Origin: Bdellovibrionaceae bacterium UBA6502
Lineage (GTDB): Bacteria; Bdellovibrionota; Bdellovibrionia; Bdellovibrionales; UBA840
Assembly (NCBI GenBank): GCA_002436415.1
Contig: DJMA01000043.1
Coordinates: 1 to 10,194 of the forward strand
Length of the DNA: 10,194 nt
Reading direction: 5' to 3'
Of the stretch, positions 5,812 to 10,194 are shown in pieces. The position numbers and the translations under genes were made by a program. Under the pieces are notes generated by a model. That model saw only the letters and a program-made list of their open reading frames with translations. It had not been told where the DNA came from and did no database searches. Position 1 is the stretch's first letter, and each line of letters begins with the position of its first letter.

Positions 5812-7365
5812 TTAATTGGCCGCTGATCCCGTCGGCTGGATATATATTTTATCCATATGCTTCGTTCTCATTCCATTTAACTTACCGTCTACTATAAATC
5901 CATAATTACATTTAAAATCTGCAGATTTTTTACCATAACTGACATTGGCTTTGAACTCTTTGAATTTTCGAGCTTTCCCCTTAAATGCGCTAGTCTGTAC
6001 AAGAATTTGGTTCACTAGCTCCTTGATGTCTGGATTTTCACAAGGGGCTTCATCACTTTTGTAAAGGGTTTTAATTTCAAGATCGACATAAGTCGCCTCG
6101 CTTTCTTTGTATTGAACACGGAATTTATCATTTGTATCTTCCTCAATAAGCGATCGCTTTCTTTTAGCCAAAGAGGAGCTTTTTAAAGCCGCTTTTAGCC
6201 TCGCGATTTTCTCGTTCACTACTTCAGGGCTACAAGTTAAATCACGGCCAAAATACTTTTCTACCTCGGCCTGATTATTCGCCCTTTCCTCTTCTGTATA
6301 TTCAAGTGAATACTTTTGAATATTTCCGCTTTCATCAAAAGCTAGAACTTCGGGGTCTTCTTTCAACTCTTTCAACTCCCCAATCTCATCAGCCGCAAAC
6401 TGAATCATCTCTAGCGGGCTAATCTTTTTAGACGATCCACCACTTTGGCTTTCAAGTTGGCAATCCTTACTATTTAGGTCAAAACCCAAATCCTCTTTAA
6501 GAAAAGACAAAGAATCCACAAATTTCTTTTCATAAAAGCCCACTCCTGAAAAACCACAAAAGGCAGATAGAATATTTCCTACACGCTTTGCTTGGGAGCA
6601 AGCTACATTATTAGCAATGCTTTGCGTTTTTAAATCAATTTTTTGTTCTCGAAGGACTTGCATTAAGTTTTTAACATCTTCAATACTAATTACTGTCCCA
6701 AACTCATCCACGCCTCCATACTCAGTAGCCTCAATTAAGTTTAGCAACAAGCGATTCATTAAATATTGCTTCGAGGCTCCCTGAGGCAACTCTGCCAATG
6801 CCGCTTTATAAAGTTCTCTTTTATCAAAATCAGAAAGATCTGTACGACTAGAAACATTCATAAACATTTCCCTGAGGGCTTTTTCGGCAAAGTCTAAAGG
6901 CTTTAACTCTTTATATTCTGCTTTGTAGGACTTTTCTGCTTTGGCATTTTGTTTGTTGGTATACTTCCCATCCAGTTCCTTGAATTCTGGTTGAAAATCT
7001 TTAACCCCTTGTTTCATCAATCTAGCATCGAGCGAGCTATATTCAGTAATATCTTGGGGGTACTTCGTTAGCACTTTATCCCAAAGCTTAAACATAGTCT
7101 CTTTGTCTTGCATTTGTTTTTTTAGCTCCTGGTAAGACTTTTCAGGAACCAATGACTCATACCCCTTTGAGTAACTATCGTAGAATGTAAAATTTTGCTC
7201 ACTACTGACTGGCTTTACATTTAATCCAAATATTTTTAAATGCTTAGCTTCATATATCGAAGGCTCGGAACTTGAATTTTCAGTTTGAGCAAAGACACTC
7301 ACATTCCATAGAAAAGCTGAAAATGTAAAACTCCAAAATACTAATTTGGTCTTTGTTAAACTCAT
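5812..7365 (-). CDS. secreted six-cysteine protein of unknown family (intact paralogue)
   Basis: This encodes 517 residues. Residues 1-26 form a Sec signal peptide: lysines at 5 and 7, a hydrophobic core, and probable cleavage after VFA26 before Gln27. The mature protein should be periplasmic, outer-membrane-associated or exported. It has no membrane segment, and its charged helical stretches alternate Lys and Glu. It has exactly six cysteines, at 256, 270, 302, 378, 442 and 486, suggesting up to three disulfides. The gene at 8071-9815 is a paralogue: it shares all six cysteines, a motif LPxGxxKQYLMN (here 193-204), QKIDL (241-245), CSP (378-380) and a C-terminal CNYG with VDG (486-494). The ATG at 7363-7365 has GGAGA seven bases upstream. 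About 230 bp without a clear promoter lies upstream. I recognise no known family, catalytic motif or repeat, so no function is assigned. Confidence 0.85.
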   Translation of the reverse strand: MSLTKTKLVFWSFTFSAFLWNVSVFAQTENSSSEPSIYEAKHLKIFGLNVKPVSSEQNFTFYDSYSKGYESLVPEKSYQELKKQMQDKETMFKLWDKVLTKYPQDITEYSSLDARLMKQGVKDFQPEFKELDGKYTNKQNAKAEKSYKAEYKELKPLDFAEKALREMFMNVSSRTDLSDFDKRELYKAALAELPQGASKQYLMNRLLLNLIEATEYGGVDEFGTVISIEDVKNLMQVLREQKIDLKTQSIANNVACSQAKRVGNILSAFCGFSGVGFYEKKFVDSLSFLKEDLGFDLNSKDCQLESQSGGSSKKISPLEMIQFAADEIGELKELKEDPEVLAFDESGNIQKYSLEYTEEERANNQAEVEKYFGRDLTCSPEVVNEKIARLKAALKSSSLAKRKRSLIEEDTNDKFRVQYKESEATYVDLEIKTLYKSDEAPCENPDIKELVNQILVQTSAFKGKARKFKEFKANVSYGKKSADFKCNYGFIVDGKLNGMRTKHMDKIYIQPTGSAAN

Positions 7366-7596
7366 AATTTCTCTCCCACACCTTAAGTATGCAAAATTGC
7401 TACCAATGCCGGTCGCTGAAAAGCATTCTTTCGGGCTTAGAGTGATTTAAAACGAGACAGAACAAAACCAGATGTTTACAAATTTAAAAGCTGTATAAAA
7501 GTTAGCATGAGAAATTTTTTGGCAAAATGAAAGCCTCTAGCTATTAAAAATTTCATGATTTAGCAGCTTTAATCATTAGAATATGACTTTTTAAAC

Positions 7597-7628
7597 AAAA
7601 AAAGCGAAGCCTTGCAACTTCGCTTTTT
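7597..7628 (-). terminator. Rho-independent terminator of the 105-residue gene
   Basis: An 11-base perfect inverted repeat (7599-7609 and 7618-7628, core GCGAAG/CTTCGC) closes an eight-base loop. On the minus strand it ends in a run of seven T (complement of 7597-7603). It starts 22 nt past the stop of the small secreted gene, isolating that gene from the paralogue further left. The T-run on the plus strand is five bases, so weak bidirectional activity is possible. Confidence 0.9.
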
Positions 7629-7650
7629 CTTATTGATTTTAGCAGAAATA

Positions 7651-7968
7651 CTACTCAGAAAGGATTACTGAAGTTTCATCAGGATTCCATTTAAAAACAC
7701 CTTTTCCACTGTAAATCTCATTGCCCTCTACAGCCATTTCAATTTTGGTAAGTTCAACATCATAGAACCCACGAGCACCATTGGCTTCAATAGAAATCTC
7801 TTGTCCAGAAAACTGCGTTTGCCCAGTCAAAGCATATAGGCTAGCTTCGCAGATATTTTCTTTATATATTCCAGACTCTAGGTCTTTATATATAGATTTG
7901 ATTACGCACTCATTGGCGAAAGAACTAACAGAAAACAATAGACTTAAAGCAAGAATTGCCTTTTTCAT
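7651..7968 (-). CDS. small secreted protein, function unknown
   Basis: This encodes 105 residues. Residues 1-18 are a clear signal peptide (MKKAILALSLLFSVSSFA, cleavage before Asn19). The mature protein is about 87 residues, acidic, and has two cysteines (21 and 40) that could form one disulfide; alternating polar and hydrophobic stretches suggest beta structure. The ATG at 7966-7968 follows GGAGG at four bases. It lies between the two six-cysteine paralogues, 102 nt downstream of one, and has its own terminator, so it may be expressed alone or with the upstream gene. It is not visibly homologous to its neighbours and I recognise no family. The translation start is enclosed in a predicted hairpin at 7966-7994. 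Confidence 0.85.
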   Translation of the reverse strand: MKKAILALSLLFSVSSFANECVIKSIYKDLESGIYKENICEASLYALTGQTQFSGQEISIEANGARGFYDVELTKIEMAVEGNEIYSGKGVFKWNPDETSVILSE

Positions 7969-7994
7969 GGGACCTCCAATTGGTTCGGTCCATG
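7966..7994 (-). promoter_or_regulatory. hairpin occluding the Shine-Dalgarno and start codon of the 105-residue gene
   Basis: In the minus-strand transcript CAUGGACC (7994-7987) can pair with GGUC (7974-7971) and CAUG (7969-7966), with one bulged C. A further CC/GG pair lies inside, around an AAUU loop. The right arm contains the whole GGAGG and the AUG. The complementarity is read directly from sequence; regulation is inferred. A TCTAAA at 7998-8003, if used as a -10, would start the RNA near 7991 and remove part of the left arm. Confidence 0.5.
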
Positions 7995-8070
7995 TCTTTT
8001 AGACAAAGAATCTCAAAAAAGCAAATTTTTTTGGGAATTCAAAGCTATAGTTACTCCAAATTGTAATTTT

Positions 8071-9815
8071 CTAACGAATCCCGAGGCCAATTTTATGTAA
8101 AACAGTAGAATCTAAGGTATTTTCATTCATTCGATGAATGGAGCCATCTAAAACCACTCCGTAGTTACACCTACTTTCACCGTCGGCTTTCTTCTGTCCC
8201 GAATAAAATGCATGGGAATCATTAAAACTCCTGCTTGGCCCTAAATCCTTTAAAACATTTCTGAGCAGTACTTTTAGGTTTTTATTTTTGCACTCACTTT
8301 CAATACTATGAACATCCAAGGTAACTTTAAGATCAACACTATCGCCTTCACTTCCTTTACCAGAAATGCGGTAAACCTCTTTGGTATCCTCAAGAGCTTT
8401 CGATCCAGCTTCTTTATTCACCATACTTTTTATATCACGAATCGCATTTGCCAATCGTCTAGGGCTACATTTGTCTGGATTAGAAATCTCACTTGAGACC
8501 CATGACTCGAATCCATAGACTGAGCTTTGCGCTGTAGTTTCAGGCTCATTGTTTGTTGATTTTTCTTGAGCATTTGCATTCAATGACTTCCTATTAGCCG
8601 GCATTTGCCTTTCGTTTAAAGTTCTGGAGCTATTTTTACTTTCCAACTTATACCAGACCTCTTCCCCTTCGCTGTTATAAGCATGGGTATATCCTGCTGC
8701 CATTTTAACAATCGGTTGAAAGGATTCAGCTTTTGAATATTTAAAATTATCTGAACCATTATTTACTAAGCCGTGCGCTAGCTGTTTGAAGGCCTGCCAA
8801 AACTTCTGCTTTTCTTTAGGTCTAAGATCTTTTGCTGTTTCTTTTTCTTTTGAGGAAAAATCACACGCTAATCTATCTAAATCTAGTTCATAAGTGTCTT
8901 GTATTAAGTTTAATTTTTCTACAAAATCGTCTAGAACTATTCGATCCTCCCACATACAATTTCTCGAGAGACTGACTGCTTGTTCCCGTAAAAACTCGCA
9001 AACAGGATTGCCTTTTATATCCGGAGAATCTAAGTCTATTTTTTGTTTTTTTAAAGTCTTTGAAATTATCGATAATTCCTCTACCAGTGAAGAATCGACG
9101 ATATTGCTAGCTTCATCAAGATGATTCGCTAAGAACTGATTCATTAGATACTGTTTTGCCGGACCACTAGGTAATTGTGATAGAAAATGATCTAAAATAT
9201 CGACTTTTTGGTTTGAGTATAAGTCCTCACTTCTTAAAACTTTAGAACTTAAAGACTGGAAAAATTCTTGCAAAGTATCAAAACCCTCTATCTCTGCGTA
9301 GGACTTATCATATAACTTTGGCATCTTACCACTCTCTGTTGAATAATTCCCAAGCAGCTCTTTTTCAGTGAGTTTGTAACCAAAGGATTTAGAGCCTTTT
9401 TCTCTTAAGTGACTAGAAAGACTTCCGTATCTTTCCAAACTAATTTTACTATCTTTAATGGCTGCATTGGCCTTTTTAAAACTCTCTTCGTAAGAAGATA
9501 AATCTTTATAAACATCTGTACCAATTTGGATATAAATTCCCTGAGAAAATTCCTCTTCCCTCCAAATCCTTGTAAAGAAAGACATTTCCGATTGGAAACT
9601 TTCATCATTATCCACCCATACATCCAACCCAGCACCTTAGATTTTAAGAGCCTTGAGTCCTCTGGCGAACTAACAACATCTATTTCTGAGTCTTCTACAG
9701 AATTAGGTAGACGGAGAGCATTAGGAATATTTTCTAATCTTTCATTCAAAGAAAATGAAAGCAATAGAAGAATCGCCATTAAATGCATGGATAAAAAATT
9801 AAAATATTGTCGCAA
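8071..9815 (-). pseudogene. frameshifted paralogue of the secreted six-cysteine protein
   Basis: Two overlapping frames together look like one gene of about 581 codons. The first begins at TTG 9813-9815 (behind GGGGGAG) and encodes a signal peptide with core LMAILLLLSFS, then about 40 residues ending KSKVLG. The second, 8071-9627, is a continuous 518 codons from a TTG and contains the rest. Adding one base near 9626-9630 joins them as KVLGLDVWV, which aligns with KIFGLNVKP (44-52) of the intact paralogue at 5812-7365. Numbered from the second frame, the six cysteines are at 210, 224, 255, 387, 446 and 487, with motifs LPSGPAKQYLMN (152-163), KKQKIDL, CSP and CNYG/LDG conserved. A Ser/Asn/Gln-rich insertion of about 56 residues separates Cys3 and Cys4. 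Without the repair, the 518-residue product would lack a signal peptide. It could be a pseudogene, a phase-variable gene or a sequencing error. Confidence 0.8.
9625..9630 (-). other. putative single-base deletion (frameshift site)
   Basis: The minus strand reads CTG GGT TGG in the upstream frame, while the downstream frame begins TTG GAT using the last T of GGT. One additional T in this GGGTT run would restore a single frame that matches the paralogue. It is not a canonical -1 slippery heptamer, so a mutation or read error is more likely than programmed shifting. Confidence 0.6.
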
Positions 9816-9851
9816 AACTCCCCCAATTCAAACTTAAAAGGAGCAAAAAAA

Positions 9852-10178
9852 ATGCCAATAAAATTTATTCATCTCAAAACAAAGAAGTTTAAAACGTCGC
9901 AAAACGATACGAACCAACAATTACTGTACAATTTCCTAACTCCTGCCAAACATTACGACGACTTCCCCCCCCCAAAAAAAAACACAAAAGCACCTTTGAG
10001 GCCAAAGCCTCAAACAGCCAACGGCGGCAAAGCCGCCCCCTACCACCGCGCCAGCAAAAATAAATATAGACGACGAGATTTAGCACAATTCCAATTAGAA
10101 AGAGACCGTATGAAACAAAAGTATTTTTCTCAGACCTTTTTGGATCAGGAAGATCCAAAACGAGTAACAAGGATGTGA
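9852..10178 (+). CDS. small basic protein of unknown function
   Basis: This encodes 108 residues from the ATG at 9852-9854, preceded by AAAGGAG with eight-base spacing, which picks this start over an in-frame ATG at 9807. The product is basic throughout, rich in Lys, Arg, Gln and Pro. It has no signal peptide, membrane segment or cysteine, and a C-terminal, probably helical segment at about 73-95 (RRRDLAQFQLERDRMKQ). The middle (39-64) is Pro/Lys/Ala-rich and is encoded by a C9A9 tract and two perfect hairpins. It diverges from the secreted-protein gene on the minus strand, with only 36 bp between the starts. A minus-strand frame over the same bases (9889-10170) lacks equal start support. I recognise no family. 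It could still be a decaying or non-coding region. Confidence 0.55.
   Translation: MPIKFIHLKTKKFKTSQNDTNQQLLYNFLTPAKHYDDFPPPKKNTKAPLRPKPQTANGGKAAPYHRASKNKYRRRDLAQFQLERDRMKQKYFSQTFLDQEDPKRVTRM
9965..9982 (+). repeat. C9A9 homopolymer pair within a coding frame
   Basis: Nine C (9965-9973) are followed directly by nine A (9974-9982), encoding the Pro-Pro-Pro-Lys-Lys stretch of the 108-residue gene. Tracts of this length are prone to replication slippage and could switch the frame on or off; they also often carry sequencing indels. Confidence 0.9.
9995..10037. repeat. two adjacent perfect inverted repeats
   Basis: TTTGAGGC (9995-10002) pairs with GCCTCAAA (10007-10014) around CAAA. Eight bases further on, GGCGGC (10023-10028) pairs with GCCGCC (10032-10037) around AAA. 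Both are perfect and lie in the middle of the small plus-strand gene. Neither is followed by a T-run on the plus strand, so they do not look like terminators in that direction. Confidence 0.85.
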
Positions 10179-10194
10179 GGGAAGAAGCCGCAGG

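Noticed and set aside
7400..7460. FliA (sigma-28)-like promoter upstream of the 517-residue gene
   Set aside because: A TAAA and a CCGAAA exist on the minus strand, but their spacing is too short for the consensus.
9405..9627. Continuation of the signal-peptide frame past the frameshift as a genuine 136-residue protein
   Set aside because: After KVLG its sequence has no resemblance to the paralogue, whereas the other frame does; it is the out-of-frame reading.
9626..9632. Programmed -1 frameshift
   Set aside because: The bases do not form an X XXY YYZ slippery heptamer in the zero frame, and I see no strong downstream stimulatory structure.
9889..10170. Minus-strand frame of 93 codons opposite the small basic gene
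   Set aside because: The plus-strand frame has a clear AAAGGAG and ATG. The minus frame lacks a convincing ribosome binding site and its composition follows from the opposite strand.
1..10194. tRNA, rRNA, CRISPR array, insertion sequence or defence island
   Set aside because: No cloverleaf with a T-arm signature, no regularly spaced direct repeats, no transposase-like product and no recognisable defence domains were seen on either strand.

Overview
The window reads as ordinary chromosomal DNA of a Gram-negative bacterium with moderate to low GC. Supporting features are a six-domain ribosomal protein S1, a short SppA, a rhomboid protease, several Sec-type signal peptides, and lysine-rich, serine-rich proteins. 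The style and gene order (rpsA, then sppA, then HIT) fit a Bdellovibrio-like (Bdellovibrionota) organism. That placement is an inference from general character, not from a diagnostic marker. Nearly everything is on the minus strand, so it is described here from right to left.

Right edge (9852-10178, +): a small basic 108-residue gene with a good ribosome binding site. Inside it are a C9A9 homopolymer tract and two back-to-back perfect hairpins. It diverges, with only 36 bp between, from a minus-strand gene for a secreted protein (8071-9815) that carries one single-base frameshift. A tiny secreted protein follows (7651-7968, 105 residues). Its Shine-Dalgarno sequence and start codon can be folded into a hairpin, and it has its own terminator (about 7597-7628). 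Next comes an intact paralogue of the frameshifted gene (5812-7365, 517 residues). The paralogues share six cysteines in the same order and several motifs. I do not recognise the family.

Middle (5208-5811): about 470 bp without a firm gene, then the rpsA promoter and leader. rpsA (3402-5207) starts at TTG directly after an in-frame stop, behind a very strong Shine-Dalgarno, and ends at a textbook terminator (3348-3378).

Left part (118-3012): an apparent four-gene operon of sppA (signal peptide peptidase), a HIT-family nucleotide hydrolase/transferase fused to a histone-H1-like lysine tail, a rhomboid intramembrane protease, and a small Gly/Phe-rich protein. Gaps are 9 to 25 nt, and a strong terminator closes the operon at 54-87. 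Two unrelated membrane proteases bracket the HIT gene, which hints at envelope-protein turnover. The left edge (2-121, +) may hold the lysine-rich 3' end of a convergent gene.

The best leads are the new six-cysteine secreted family with its frameshifted copy, the HIT protein with the long poly-lysine tail, the hairpin over the start of the 105-residue gene, and the homopolymer/hairpin cluster at the right edge. I see no CRISPR array, tRNA, rRNA, insertion sequence or recognised defence system.
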